The notes: generated by a model not told the origin, from the letters alone. A DNA stretch of 64,000 nucleotides from Aedes albopictus (GCF_035046485.1 NC_085138.1:338160263-338224262); one strand, 5' to 3'; counted from the stretch's first letter, positions 12,432 through 25,033 are shown. Program-made: numbers and translations.

Positions 12432-13511
12432 AATCTCATCTCTCATCTCATCTCTCACCTCATCTCTCATCTCATCTCTCATCTCATCTCTCATCTCATC
12501 TCTCATCTCATCTCTCATCTCCCATCTCATCTCATCTCATCTCTCATCTCTCATCTCTCATCTCTCATCTCTCATCTCTCATCTTTCATCTCTCATCTCT
12601 CATCTCTAATCTCTAATCTCTAATCCCTAATCTCTCATCTCTCATCTCTCATCTCTCATCTCTCATCTCTCATCTCTCATCTCTCATCTCTCATCTCTCA
12701 TCTCTCATCTCTCATCTCTCATCTCTCATCTCTCATCTCTCATCTCTCATCTCTCATCTCTCATCTCTCATCTCTCATCTCTCATCTCTCATCTCTCATC
12801 TCTCATCTCTCATCTCTCATCTCTCATCTCTCATCTCTCATCTCTCATCTCTCATCTCTCATCTCTCATCTCTCATCTCTCATCTCTCATCTCTCATCTC
12901 TCATCTCTCATCTCTCATCTCTCATCTCTCATCTCTCATCTCTCATCTCTCATCTCTCATCTCTCATCTCTCATCTCTCATCTCTCATCTCTCATCTCTC
13001 ATCTCTCATCTCTCATCTCTCATCTCTCATCTCTCATCTCTCATCTCTCATCTCTCATCTCTCATCTCTCATCTCTCATCTCTCATCTCTCATCTCTCAT
13101 CTCTCATCTCTCATCTCTCATCTCTCATCTCTCATCTCTCATCTCTCATCTCTCATCTCTCATCTCTCATCTCTCATCTCTCATCTCTCATCTCTCATCT
13201 CTCATCTCTCATCTCTCATCTCTCATCTCTCATCTCTCATCTCTCATCTCTCATCTCTCATCTCTCATCTCTCATCTCTCATCTCTCATCTCTCATCTCT
13301 CATCTCTCATCTCTCATCTCTCATCTCTCATCTCTCATCTCTCATCTCTCATCTCTCATCTCTCATCTCTCATCTCTCATCTCATCTCTCATCTCATCTC
13401 TCATCTCATCTCTCATCTCATCTCTCATCTCATCTCTCATCTCATCTCTCATCTCATCTCTCATCTCATCTCTCATCTCATCTCTCATCTCATCTCCCAT
13501 CTCATCTCATG
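12432..13511 (+). repeat. CATCTCT heptanucleotide array
   Basis: The core at about 12613-13385 is a nearly perfect CATCTCT array of about 110 units. Both flanks (12432-12545 and 13378-13500) consist instead of a 12 bp form, CATCTCATCTCT. Confidence 0.95.
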
Positions 13512-13519
13512 TCATCCTT

Positions 13520-14440
13520 CCCTAACTCTCTATCCTATCCTTTACCCTCCCATCTACCCTACCTTCTACCCTACCTTCTACCCTACCCTCTACTCTAACT
13601 ACCTACCCTGCCTTTTACCCCACTCTCTACTTTAACACACTACCCTAACCCTCAACCTTACCCTCAGCCCTACCCTCTAACCTACCCTCAACCCTATCTT
13701 CAACCCTACACTGTAACATAACCCTTTACCCTACCTTCTACCCTACCCTCTACCCTAACCCTCAACCCTACCCTCTACCCTACCTTTTACCTTACCCTGT
13801 TTCATAATCCTCTACCCTACCTGCTATCTAAACTTCTTCCCTACCCTCTACCCTACACTCTACCCTACCCTCCACCCAACCCTCTACCCTAACGCTCAAC
13901 CCTGCCCTCTACCCTAACTTTTACCCTACCCTGTAACACGACCCTCTCTCCTACATTCTACCCTACCTTTTATCCTACCCTCTACTCTACCTTCTTACCT
14001 ACCCTCTACTCTACCCTCCACTCTACCCTCTACCCTCACTCTACCCTACCTATTATCATACCTTACACCCTACCCTGTAACATACCCTCTACTCTACATT
14101 CTACCCTACCTTATACCCTCAGTAGGTCGGCTCTAGAGGCACGTTCTCCTCCATTCGGGAAATTTGTGCCTTATACCCTACCTTCTATTCTACCCTCTCA
14201 CTAAACCCACTACCCTACCTTCTACTCTGCCTTCTTGCTTACCCTCTACCCTACCATCTACCCTACCTTCTACCCTAACCCTCTACCCTACCTTCTACCC
14301 TAATCCTCTTCCCTACCGTCTACCCTATCTTTTACCCTACACTCTACCTTACCTTCTACTTCTACCCTACCCTCTAACATAACCCTCTACCCAACCCTCT
14401 ATCTTACCTTCTACCCTAACTTGTTACTTGTTCCCGAAAA
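13520..14440 (+). repeat. degenerate CCCTA-rich tract
   Basis: Imperfect repeats of CTACCCTACCTT, CTACCCTAACC and similar, adjoining the CATCTCT array. It is interrupted at 14119-14170 by the inverted copy of 12146-12197. Confidence 0.85.
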
Positions 14441-14441
14441 C

Positions 14442-14567
14442 CTAAAACCCCAATTTACGCCTAAGGAGCGTAAATTGGGGGAGCGCTATTTGGGAATTAG
14501 TGCGTAAATTGGGGGGCGCAAATTGAGTTTGGCGCAAATAAAGTGAGCGTAAATTGGGGTTTTAGTG
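14442..14567 (+). mobile_element. CACTAAAACCCC MITE, second copy
   Basis: The left end CTAAAACCCCAATTTACG is slightly trimmed, and the right end AAATTGGGGTTTTAGTG is intact and followed by TA. The interior shares GGGAATTAGTGCGTAAAT with the copy at 9.87 kb. Confidence 0.7.
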
Positions 14568-14571
14568 TACA

Positions 14572-15335
14572 GGAGTTTCAGAGGAGCCTGTTTAAATGAA
14601 CGAAGTTTCTTGGAATTTCAGAGGAGCATTGAAGAAACTTAAGCGATCTACAGGGATCTTCAGGTGGTTTCTGGAAGTTCTAGGTGCATTACTGAGGCAC
14701 TTTAGTAAGGTTTCAGGGTTGGTTCAAAGATACAGATAAATTTTAGGAAAGTTTAAAGAATTTGATTTAAAGTCATTTCAGAGAAGTTTCAGAAGAATAA
14801 TTGTGATAGTCTCCTAGAGATTCCGGGTTATCTTCTAAGTGCTTCAGAAGATCACCCCGAATCTCTAGGAAACTATCACAATCAAACCCCTGAAACCTCC
14901 TGAGACTCCCTGGAACCCTTTGAGACCTCTGCAAATGCCCTTCAAACCCTTTGGAAGACCCCTGAAATCCCTTGAGATCCCTTGAAACTTCTTGAAACTC
15001 CCAGAGATCCCTCATAACACCTCTGATGCTCTCTGAATTGCTTCTGAAGCCCAGTAGGACCCCCTGAAACTCCATAAGATCTGCGAAACGCAAAGAAAAC
15101 CTTCTGAAACTCCTGTAAAACCTGTGGAAGCCCCTTGGAACTTCCTGAGATCGCCTGATACCCCTTGAACCCTCCCTAAAAACTCCTCGAAAAGCCTTGA
15201 AACCTCTAAAGGCACTGAAATTTGAAACGTCTATGAAACCTCCTTGAACGTCCTTTTGAGACCAATTAAATTCTCGAAATCCCTTTGATACCCTCTGAAA
15301 CCCTGTGAAGTCCTTCAGGAACCCATCTTAAGTAT
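14572..15335. repeat. degenerate minisatellite with strand switch
   Basis: GTTTCAGAGGAG-type units at 14575-14800 change near 14830 to the complementary CCCTGAAACTCC-type units. The two halves therefore face each other. Frames on the minus strand (14773-15215) are repeat artefacts. Confidence 0.55.
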
Positions 15336-16440
15336 TAGTGAGACCCCTATTTACCCCTCCCCCTGCAAACCCAAACCCCATTTGACCATCTCTTCCTTTT
15401 CTCTACCCGTTGCGTTTCCAGGGCACCGTTGCCATCGTTATGGTACTGAATGGCTCTCCTTCTTATATGCACAGAGTAAACAAAGATGCATAACTTGAAT
15501 TTGCTTAAATATAACCTGCATAAAAAGCGATTTAAATGTGCCATCCTTCTGGCATTTGGAGTATTTGAATCAGCACATTTTTTACCATGAAACCTCTTCG
15601 GAACATTAATTAGGTAAATCTGAGTCTAATCAAAGCAGAATGTTTTTCCATGCTCTGGAATTTCCCCAGGGAACTGGAGTAACGAGTGTTTACCATGCCA
15701 TGCGATAGAGGCTCCGTAAATACTCTTTATTCCAGCGACTGTGAATTGGTCGATGGCCGCTTTAGTGGCTTAAGCTCATTTTAGGATTCTAAGACCTTCA
15801 AGATGCTCCGGCAAAACCCCGGTGTTTAAGAAAATCTTAAATTTTCTGCCAGAAGTTATCAGTCCAATGGAAGGCCAATGAATTCCAGAGGATGAAAAAA
15901 AAACTCTTCCTTGCTAAAACTCCGAAGATACATCCAAAGATACCAAAAGTCCCATCAAAAATTCTACTATGAGCTCCCTCTAGATTTCATCTTATCATCC
16001 TTAGTAATTCTCCCACAAATCCTTCCAGCAGCAGTGAAGAGGATTATCAGACAAAAGAGGCCCAAAACAAGCAACAAAGAAGGCGCAGCGATTACTCTTT
16101 ATCCCAACTGGTAATTACGTAACAGATAATGACATGATCCCGAAAATTTTTGTTGCAGACAAAACGAAACCTGAATTTGTCACGTACTTTTCAACTCGTG
16201 AATAATCAATTATAACCAATCCAAAATCGAAATTTTTGATGATACATCTCCAGCAGCGTTGCAGTATTTACTGATTCGAAGTTACCGATCACAATGCAAG
16301 GCCTAAAAATCACTAAACTCGTGCTGTATAATCTTTATCCCATTTTTTTTTAAGTTGGGACAAACCCATGTCGCATTGGGTAGAATGTCGCAACAAATTC
16401 AAGTTGCGACATTGTCGTTATTGTTGCACGATGGTGTAAT
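15336..16440. other. no feature recognised
   Basis: Low-complexity AT-rich sequence between two minisatellite blocks. Frames up to 67 codons, none supported. Confidence 0.4.
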
Positions 16441-18290
16441 TTGGATTCACTGTCCAGCAGTCTTTCGGAAATCTCTTCAAGATTCCTCCAGGAATTTTTA
16501 CAAAGATTCTTCGTTGAATTGCTCCAGGAATTCTTGCAAAAGTGGTTCTGAGATATATTCCGAGTATTTTTTTACCCAGGAATGCTTCTGAATGTTTCTA
16601 CTGGAATTCTGTCAGTACCTCCGATTTTTTTTCTTAATATTCGTTCAGGATAACATGCTGAAAATTCTCTGGGAGTTTTCCAAAAAGTTCCTCCAAATAT
16701 GTTTTTTTCTAATGATATATTTGGAAATGTTCTTGAAAAATACTTCAGGGAATTATTTCAGAAATCCTTCCTGGATTCTTCCATGAGTTGCTCTAGGATA
16801 TCTTTCAGATTTTCTACAATTTTTTTTAAGAATCTCCTCTGAGAATTCTTGAAAATTGCCGTTCAGTATGTTTACAGTAGTTCTCCTTTTTTTTCAAAAA
16901 TTCCTCCAAGAATTCACGGTTTATTCCAGGAATTTAACTGGGAGTTGCTCCAAGGAATTCTTTTTGAAGTTGCCACAAGAGTTCTTCCAGCACATTAGCG
17001 AAGAAAATGTTTCAAATGTTCTCTCCCATGTTTTTCGGTGTGTTCGGCAGATTATCCTTTAGGAGTTCATCTAGTAATTATATTAGAAGTTTGCCTAAGA
17101 ATCCCTGCAAGTGTCCCTCCAAGGACTTCTCCTGAAATTTCTCCAAACAATCATTTAAATATACTTCTTTGCGTTCCTTCAGGATTTTTTCCTGAAATTC
17201 TTCCAAAGATTTTTTTTCAGAATTACTCTAGGCGTTCCTTTAGCAAAACGTCCAAATACGATCAAGTATTTTGTTAAGAATCTCTCCAAGATTCCAGTCC
17301 AGAGGCTCTCTAAAAAAATCCGTCCGAAATTCCATTCCATTCCATTTCTATAAGAACTACTCTATGAATTACATCAGAAACTGCTCCAAGGGTTCCTCCA
17401 AGGATTTTTCAGGAATTCTTCTGAAAACTTCTCAAGGAATTCCTTCAAGATTTTCTCTAGGAACTTCATGAATTCAAAAAATCTATTCAAGGACAACTTC
17501 CTTGCAAAGTTCCGCAGAAATATCTCTAAGATTTTTTCAAGGATGCATTCTGAAATTTATTCAAGTAATCCTCCAGAAATTTATCACAAGGTTTGTACAG
17601 GAACTCAACCAAAAAATATTCCAGCATTTCTCAAGAAATTTCTCCAAGATTTCTCCAAGAATTTCTACATTAAATTTTCGAACCACTTCTATAAGAATTC
17701 ATTAAACAAACCATATTATTCATTTCGATTTTTTTTATTATTCTGATTTTTTTCGAGTTTGGGAGAAAAGCACTATTGCGATCGGAATACCTTGCTTGAT
17801 CGTATTATTCCATAAAAAAGGTTTTTTTTTCCTGAAATTTCTCAAGGAACTGTTCCAAATATTCTTCCAGAATTCTTTTGTAAGGTCATTGGTTGTTCCA
17901 GAAATAAAAACTTCCAAGGATTTATCCAGTAATTGATCAAAAAATTCCTACAAATATTCTTCTAATAATTTGTCAAAAAAATTCCTTCAGTAATTTCTCC
18001 AAGAATTCTTTAGGACTCATTAAATGATTTCTCCAAGAATCCTTGCAATGATTACTCCAGGAACTCTACCAAAGCATTTTTCCGGATATAATTCGCATCC
18101 AGTAGCATTCCCCCAGTAGCTTTTCCGAACAAATCTTCGAAAAGAATTCTATTTATCGTGAAATTTTGTAGAGGAATTCTTTGATGCATTCCTGGAGAAA
18201 TCCTTGGAGGAACTCTAAGATGAATTGCCGAAGCAATTCGTAATTCTTGGAGGTATTTTGGAATGTTTTTTTTAAGATTTCGTGAAACCA
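16440..18290. repeat. degenerate TCCAGGAATT minisatellite region
   Basis: Scattered TTCCTCCAGGAATT, TTCTTCCAGAAT and TCTCCAAGAATT units, too diverged to give a period. The many open frames of 60-90 codons rich in Ser, Phe, Lys and Asn follow from this composition and are not supported as genes. Confidence 0.55.
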
Positions 18291-18563
18291 ATCACGGAAA
18301 AATTCTTTAAAAAAGCTTTGAAAAATTTGACGTAATTTTGAAACAATGATGAAATTACGTCAAATTTACTTATGTACTACCAAAACTTGCGTTGCCGTAA
18401 CTCTTATATGACATGTTTGTTGCTTGTGTAATTCTATTTTTATTTATTTATGGAATAATCCTTAGAGAAACACTTGAAAAAAGAATCGAATGAATAAATT
18501 GCAATTCCCATATTTTTTTTGGGAAACTTTTTAAAGAATCTTCTTGAAAAACTACAGAAGAAA

Positions 18564-18846
18564 ATAAAAAAGAAAATCGCGTTAAGTACTGTTCCTTTGA
18601 ATTCCAATAAGAATTTGCATCCTTTGACAGATACGTATTTCGACCTCAACTGTAAGGTCGTCTTCAGTGTCTTGTACTTGACTCGACTCAAGTACAAGAC
18701 ACTGAAGACGACCTTACAGTTGAGGTCGATATACGTATCTGTCAAAGGATGCAAATTCTTAGTGGAATTCAAAGGAACAGTGCTTAACGCGATTTTCTTT
18801 TTATTTACAGATATTCCCCTAACAAGCCCAGGTTAATCATCATCAT
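18564..18846 (+). mobile_element. self-complementary short retroposon, copy 2
   Basis: It is the same palindrome and 3' extension as the copy at 5.1 kb with only scattered differences, and has one more CAT unit in the tail. Its own duplication is ACAGAAGAAA (18554-18563 and 18847-18856). Two copies with different duplications show that the palindromic form itself is mobile. Confidence 0.8.
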
Positions 18847-18982
18847 ACAGAAGAAACTTCTGGAAGAATTCTCCTGGGAACGTGGAGAAGAACTTCCAAC
18901 CTCAGAGCATAATGACGTTTATATCACCGAGTACATTGGAGTTTTTTTCCCCGATAGCACACATGTTTATGTATCTCATATA

Positions 18983-19903
18983 CAGGGGATAGACAAAATG
19001 ATCGGGACAGGCAAAATTTTCACTTTTCAAAAAATGTCCAATTAGCTGTAACTTTCCGAAAAGTGCATCAAATATTCTCAAATTTTCACTGTGAGTTGAT
19101 CAACTAATTGTGTATCAGTGGACAAAATTTGGAAAAGATCGGGCTATTCTGCACGAAGTTACAAGCATTTCAGAAAAAGGTAGAATTATCCGACAGCCAA
19201 CTTTGAGCTGTTATATCTCCGGATTCAATGAACCGATTGCAATGAAATTTTGTCCATTTATGACTTATATAATGAGCTCTAAAAAACGTTTGTCTAAACT
19301 TGTAATTATTAACAAGAGAAGAAGTTATAACGATTTCATTAATTTTATGATTTTTAGTAATTTGGTCTATTTTTAATATGCATCACATTACTTTTTCAAT
19401 GAATTGCCGCCTATGTTGTTATTTTCTTTCAAAACATATCTGTATGCAAGACAATTGGAGGGAATTTAAATGAACTGTAATTAACATCTTGAATTTTGAA
19501 ACGATGTTGAAATTTAAGAAAATTTGGTGTTTTATTAGAAAAATAATCTAATCGTTATAATTTTCTTCCGTGTTAAAAATTTTAAATTATGTCAAAAGTT
19601 TTTCAAAGCTCATTATGTAAGTCATAAATGGTCAAAATTTCATTGCATTCGGTTCATTGAATCCGGAGATATAACAGCTCAAAGTTGGCTATAGGATAAT
19701 TCTACCTTTTTTTGGAATCTTTATAATTTCGTGCAGAATAGTTCGATCTTTTCCAAATTTTGTCCACTGATACACAAATAGTTGATGAACTTACAGTAAA
19801 AATTTGAGAATATTTGATGCACTTTTCGAAAAGTTACAGCTATTTGAAATTTTTTTTGAGAAGGGAAGATTTTGCCTGTCCCGATCATTTTGTCTATCCC
19901 CTG
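18983..19903. mobile_element. MITE with long inverted arms, TA duplication
   Basis: CAGGGGATAGACAAAATGAT at the left and its exact complement at the right, each flanked by TA. The arms run about 330 bp (for instance GTGTATCAGTGGACAAAATT and its complement). No transposase frame is present. It looks derived from Tc1/mariner. Confidence 0.85.
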
Positions 19904-19924
19904 TACATATGATTACGTTAGTTC

Positions 19925-20870
19925 ATATGGACGTTATATAAACGTATTCCAAGGATTCCTCCAAGGGCTCTTCTAAAGTTTCTTCTTTGGATACATGTTC
20001 TTTATTGGGAAAACCCACAGCGAAAATTTCAAAAACTGGCCGGGCAAATCTTTGAAAAGGATTCTTGGAATTATCTATCACACATTTCCTAGAGGGATTC
20101 TCGGAAAAAAAAAATATAAGAAGAATCCTTCTTAGCAATTTTTGGAGCAATACCTGAAGACTGTTTTGGAGGATTTCTTGAAAGCATTCATGAATTCCTG
20201 GAGAAAACTTTGAAAATAAATCTCGAAAGAGTCCATGAAGAAATCATCGAGGGTGCTCGTGGAGGAATTTCTGAAAGAATTATCGAGGAAAGTCTTTGGA
20301 CAATTTCCTAAAATGATCACTGGAGAAATTCTAGTAGGAATTTCTTAAGCGTTCAATAAAAGAGTCATAGGAGGAATACCCAAAAAAATCTGTAAGAGTC
20401 TTTGAAATTGTAGTTAAACTTCTGGAAGAATTTCGAGATAAAATTCTAGAGCAACTCCAAGAGAACTTTTTGGAAGAATTCCAGATGGAATTTCTAAAAA
20501 TATTTCCAGTCGAGCTTCTGAAAGATTTTCCGAAAAAACTTTTGGAAGAATTCTCCGAAGAATTCAAGAAATGGAAGAATACAAGAAAATTGAAAGAATT
20601 TTAGGAGGGATTTTAAGCAGAAAACTTCTGGAAGCATTCCCAGATGCACATCTACATCAAAGGTATTTGGAAATATTGATGGGAGAACATCCACAACAAT
20701 AATCCAAGGAATTACTGGAAGAACGCTCAAGGGAATTTCTAAATGAATATCTAAGGAAAATTCTGGAAAGAATTTTGGCAGAATTTTTAGAGAAACTTCT
20801 AGAAGAATTTCTGAAGATGCTTCCGAAGAAAATTACTAAGGAATTTCCTGTGGAACTTGTAAAATAATTT
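19925..20870. repeat. degenerate minisatellite, opposite orientation
   Basis: GGAAGAATTTCT and GGAGAAATTCT units, the complement of those at 16.4-18.3 kb. The MITE at 18.98-19.90 kb lies between the two. A small related patch occurs at 21780-21970. Confidence 0.5.
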
Positions 20871-21271
20871 CTACAGTATGCGGCAGGAAAAATGCTAAAA
20901 TGTTATTCAAATTCAAACCACATGTTCCTCTATTTTACGTTAACCAACCTGTGTTTTAACGTTCCGTGATCTCTAACAGGCTTGATCAGTCATTGACTTT
21001 TACAAGACAGCGCCAGCGTCTGAAGCTGAAGGCAATGTAGTGAAGTAATTCAAACCATAAAAAAAAGTAAACGGGTCGCGAAATTTCACATGTGATAAAA
21101 AATAATTTAATTTACTCTATAATAATATACACAGCAAAAATTTTTGAAAATTACATCCAATGGCCCAATGTAAACAAATTTGACATATAAGTTTCTATTC
21201 CATCTTACTGATTTTAACATCAAAGAATTTCTTGTATGGCGTATTGAACACGAGCTTCATATTGAGAGCAA

Positions 21272-21554
21272 GGGCCCATATAGCCGAGGCGGTAAACGCA
21301 CGGGTATTCAGCATGACCATGCTGAGGGTGACGGGTTCGATTCCCGGTCGGTCCAGGATCTTTTCGTAAAGGAAATTTCCTTGACTTCCTTGGGCATAGA
21401 GTATCTTCGTGCCTGCCACACGATATACGCATGCAAAATGGTCATTGGCAGAGGAAGCTCTCAGTTAATAACTGTGGAAGTGCTCATAGAACACTAAGCT
21501 GAGAAGCAGGCTTTGTCCCAATGAGGACGTTACGCCAAGAAGAGAGAGAGAGAG
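21272..21554 (+). mobile_element. tRNA-derived SINE, second subfamily
   Basis: The head is ATAGCCGAGGCGGTAAACGC (A box) with GGTTCGATTCCC (B box). The body shares TTAATAACTGTGGAAGTGC with Feilai, and the tail is an AG dinucleotide run. A GAGAGCAA motif occurs at both ends and may be the duplication. It is a different head from the other Feilai copies. Confidence 0.8.
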
Positions 21555-21974
21555 AGCAACCTGTAAATTTAAAAACTGATGGATAAATGTGTGTGATATG
21601 ACGGGGTCCTTTTGTTACAGGTGATATGATGTAACATTTTTTAACTGTGTATTAGCCATTTCGTCTTATGACTATTGAACGCGCAGTTTATGGATACTCA
21701 CTTTTCCGGTACATTATTACAAGTTAAATATCAAAAATTTGACATTGACTGGTACATTGCCATGGAAAAATAGTCATATACATCCGGGAATTTCTCGAGG
21801 TACTTCTGGAAGAACTCTTGAAGATATTTTTAGTGTAACATCTGGAAGAGGGGAAAAATTCCTGGAGGAACTTTCAAGAGAACTTCAGTAGAAACTTTTG
21901 GAGTGTTTCGCGGGGGAACTTCCGGGTGTTTTACATGAGTTTCTGGCAGAATTCCCAAAGGAACTTTTAGAAAA

Positions 21975-22980
21975 AAAAATCGAATTTACTTTTGAAAAAA
22001 AAAATCTCAGATGAACAGCACATATCCTGGACGAACAGAAATTCGAATAGAAACTAACGAAGGAAGCCCTAAGTGAACTTGCGACTTTTCTGAATGTAAA
22101 ATTGAATATTCGTAAATGAGTAATACATATATGCTGAAAATACGAAGAAAGTTGTAGAAAGATTCAACGTTAGCTAAAATAGATGGGATAGGGTTTGAAC
22201 GCAGGACCTTCTGCATAAAAATCAGATGCTTACTGGTTACTGAATTGAATTATTTGATGTGATAAATTCTTTCTAACTATACAAAACAGTATACTATAGT
22301 CGCATGTTACAGTTACCCCAGTTTGGCCCAGAGCAACTCGGAACTAAGCAGGAAACATTTGTATTGTGCCAGGCCGCTGCCGGCGTCCTCACCATCAACA
22401 GTTTAGGTACAAACCTGGTTTCGTCTGGTCCGGGATGGTGGGCTGATGGGCTGATGGGCTATCCTCTGCTATAAATTGGAGTTTCAAAGGCGGAATAATG
22501 CTCGGACCAACTTTTCCGGTCTGCTTCGTTGTTGTGTTGCGTTGGTTGTTGGTAGAACAGATTCCTTTGTACCTAACTGGCTAGAGTGCTAGAGCTAGCT
22601 ACACGGCACGTGGTTGTGATGCATCAGCTAAACGGCACCGGCGGGAATTTGGCGAGGAATTTTGAATGAAGATGTTGTTGCATTCATACTGCTGATTTTT
22701 TCCGTCATTTTTTGGGAGGTAAACAGTTGCTCAGTGTTCTTACTAGTATGTATGTCCCATAATCAACCATAAATAGGATACACATCAAATCTAATAGCAT
22801 ACTAAGAACAAAAAATGCTTTCTTCAATACCTTATTTTTTTCCAGTCAACTACGCCCATGGTCAATCAATGTAATACGTTTCATTACGGTTTGAAATTTG
22901 TTGAAAAAAAACACTTAATTTTGCTCATTCAAGCCACAATGAAATCTATACTGTTACAAAAAAAAATAAAATAAAATATC
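21975..22980. other. no feature recognised
   Basis: A somewhat G+C-richer patch at 22370-22680 has no open frame or repeat that I can place. Confidence 0.4.
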
Positions 22981-22981
22981 T

Positions 22982-23112
22982 TCTACTTCTTCATTGCGTA
23001 TCGTTCCAACTGGGACATAGCCTGCATCTCAGCTTAAGCACTTCCACAGTTACTAACTGAGAGCTTCATCTGTCAATGCCCGTTTTGTATGTGTATATCG
23101 TGTGACGGGCAC
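22982..23112 (-). mobile_element. 5'-truncated SINE of the second subfamily
   Basis: Read on the minus strand it contains the 3' half of the SINE at 21.3 kb (TAACTGTGGAAGTGCTTAAG, GCAGGCTATGTCCCAG) and a GAAGAAG tail. The promoter head is missing. Confidence 0.7.
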
Positions 23113-23629
23113 AAAGGTTTTTTTTTATCCGTGATGGTCCTAAAGCAAGATCACATAAGCCATTTATGCGAGGATCAACAGTTTGGTCCAGTTACTCTTT
23201 GCCAGTGGAAGAGTTGTACTCCCAATTTCGGTCTCGGGAGAAAAATCAACAAATTTTTGAACGGTCGGTGGCTAAACGGCGAACGAAGATAGTGAGTGGC
23301 ACAAAAAGTGAAATGTTTAAATTTCCTGATTCGTAATCTGTCTCCTGGGATGGAACTTTTGTCTTAAGATACGTAAAGTTTGTTTATTGCTCGTTTGCAG
23401 ATATTTGTGCAATTATGGAATCGCCTATCATAAATGCGTTTACCTAGGATAGAGCATAAAGATTTATATGAGATATGAAAATAAATCCACAAAGCGAGAT
23501 TCAGCATTAAACAAATCTAGGTCAGCAAGAGCAATAACTCTTCTGCGTATGCATCATGATAACTGTTGAACGTATTTTATGAATGAAAGAAGACAGAAGG
23601 AAAGCTGGAACGTTTTCTTTTATGACTTA

Positions 23630-24848
23630 CACTCCCGTTCAAAAGTTTGGGGTCACCCCCTCAAAAACATGTCATTTATTTAGGCCCATATTTCCGCCAA
23701 TTCACGTCCGATTTCAAAACCCTAGGTTTCATTCAAATGATAATAAGTCAAAGAAACTTTGAACATAATTTAAAAGAAACTTTTTCAAAAAATTTTGTAT
23801 GTAAACTTAACCCAAAGTTGCCAAATTTTCTAAAAAATGAATATAAACTTACGGCAGTGTCGCTGGAAGCTGGGTCGACCAAATTTTAAGATAAGAGTGG
23901 TAATATGACCCATTTTCTATTAGCTTTCAACTGCTTTTTACAGAACTTAACTAAAAAATCTAGAAAAAAAGTTATTAAGTAAATTAATCCTTGATGTCAT
24001 CGACCAAAAGTTTGGGGTCACCCCTCAAATTGTGTATCGGCCAAAAGTTTGGGGTCACTATCGTAAAACATGGAAAAAGTGATTTGTTGATGATATCTTT
24101 GTCATCTTTCATTCAATTTTAATTCTTCTTGGCTTATTTGAAACAAAATGAATGATACTTACTGCATAGACATTGAACCACACATATTTGTTGAAATTTA
24201 CATACTAAAACTTAACGTAAAGTTGCCTCATTTTTTGAAGCGTGGTAAAATGTGCTAACTTTACATAACATTTTTATATACAAAAATCGTTAAATACGTT
24301 AAGTTGAAGACATCAAACGTAAATTTAGTTAATTATCTTTGAAATGAGCCAAAAATAATTAAAATTGAACTATAGATGACGAAGATATCACCAAACCACT
24401 TTTCCATGTTTTACGAAAGTGACCCCAAACTTTTGGCCGATACATCATATTGAGGGATGACCCCAAACTTTTGGTCGATGACATCAAGGATTAATTTACT
24501 TAATAACTTATTTTCTAGACTTTTTAGGTAAGTTCTGTAAAAAGCAGTTGAAAGCTAATAGAAAATGGGTCATATTACCACTCTTATCTTAAAATTTGGT
24601 CGACTCAACTTCCAGCGACACTGCCGTAAGTTTATATTCATTTTTTAGAAAATTTGGCAACTTTGGGTTAAGTTTACATAGAAATTTTTTTGAAAAAGTT
24701 TCTTTTAAATCATGTTCAAAGTTTCTTTGACTTATTATCTTTTGAATGAAACCTAGGGTTTTGAAATCGGACGCAAATAGGCGGAGATATGGGCCTAAAA
24801 AAATGACATGTTTTTGAGGGGGTGACCCCAAACTTTTGAGCGGGAGTG
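23630..24848. mobile_element. 1.2 kb palindromic MITE, TA duplication
   Basis: The ends CACTCCCGTTCAAAAGTTTG and complement lie next to TA on both sides. The arms are about 550 bp around a loop of about 100 bp at 24.2 kb. The end motif AAAAGTTTGGGGTCA is repeated further in (about 24005 and 24043, and mirrored on the right), as nested ends or repeated transposase sites. The 80-codon frames in the two arms are mirror images and not genes. Confidence 0.88.
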
Positions 24849-24959
24849 TATGCTATCTTGAATGCATTTTCCTGGTTTGATGAAAGTATCATTATTTATT
24901 CAAACCACAACGTGAGACTTGTGGTTTGAGCAGAGAGAAGCAGCTATCCATCAGTAATC

Positions 24960-25033
24960 TTCCTTTTTAAAGAGTGGCGTCCCAACAGAGACAAAACCTG
25001 CATTTCTGCTTAGTGTTCTGTGAGCACGAGGCT
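24960..25033 (-). mobile_element. SINE 3' fragment
   Basis: Only the last 75 or so bases of the same SINE family remain, in reverse orientation (GAACACTAAGCAGAAATGCA, then GTCTCTGTTGGGACG). Confidence 0.6.

Noticed and set aside
13520..14440. CCCTAA-like repeats as an internal telomere
   Set aside because: The units are irregular (CTACCCTACC, CTACCCTTC and others) and flies and mosquitoes lack such short telomere repeats. It is better read as a degenerate simple repeat.
16355..17746. Cluster of small Ser/Phe/Lys-rich genes
   Set aside because: The frames come from degenerate TTCCTCCAGGAATT-type sequence, without conserved domains or consistent starts.
21272..21360. tRNA gene
   Set aside because: A and B boxes are present, but the acceptor stem does not close and the sequence continues into a SINE body. 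The same applies near 25.5, 47.1, 47.4, 8.4 and 9.65 kb.
23647..24831. A pair of 80-codon genes in opposite orientation
   Set aside because: They are the mirror-image arms of one MITE.
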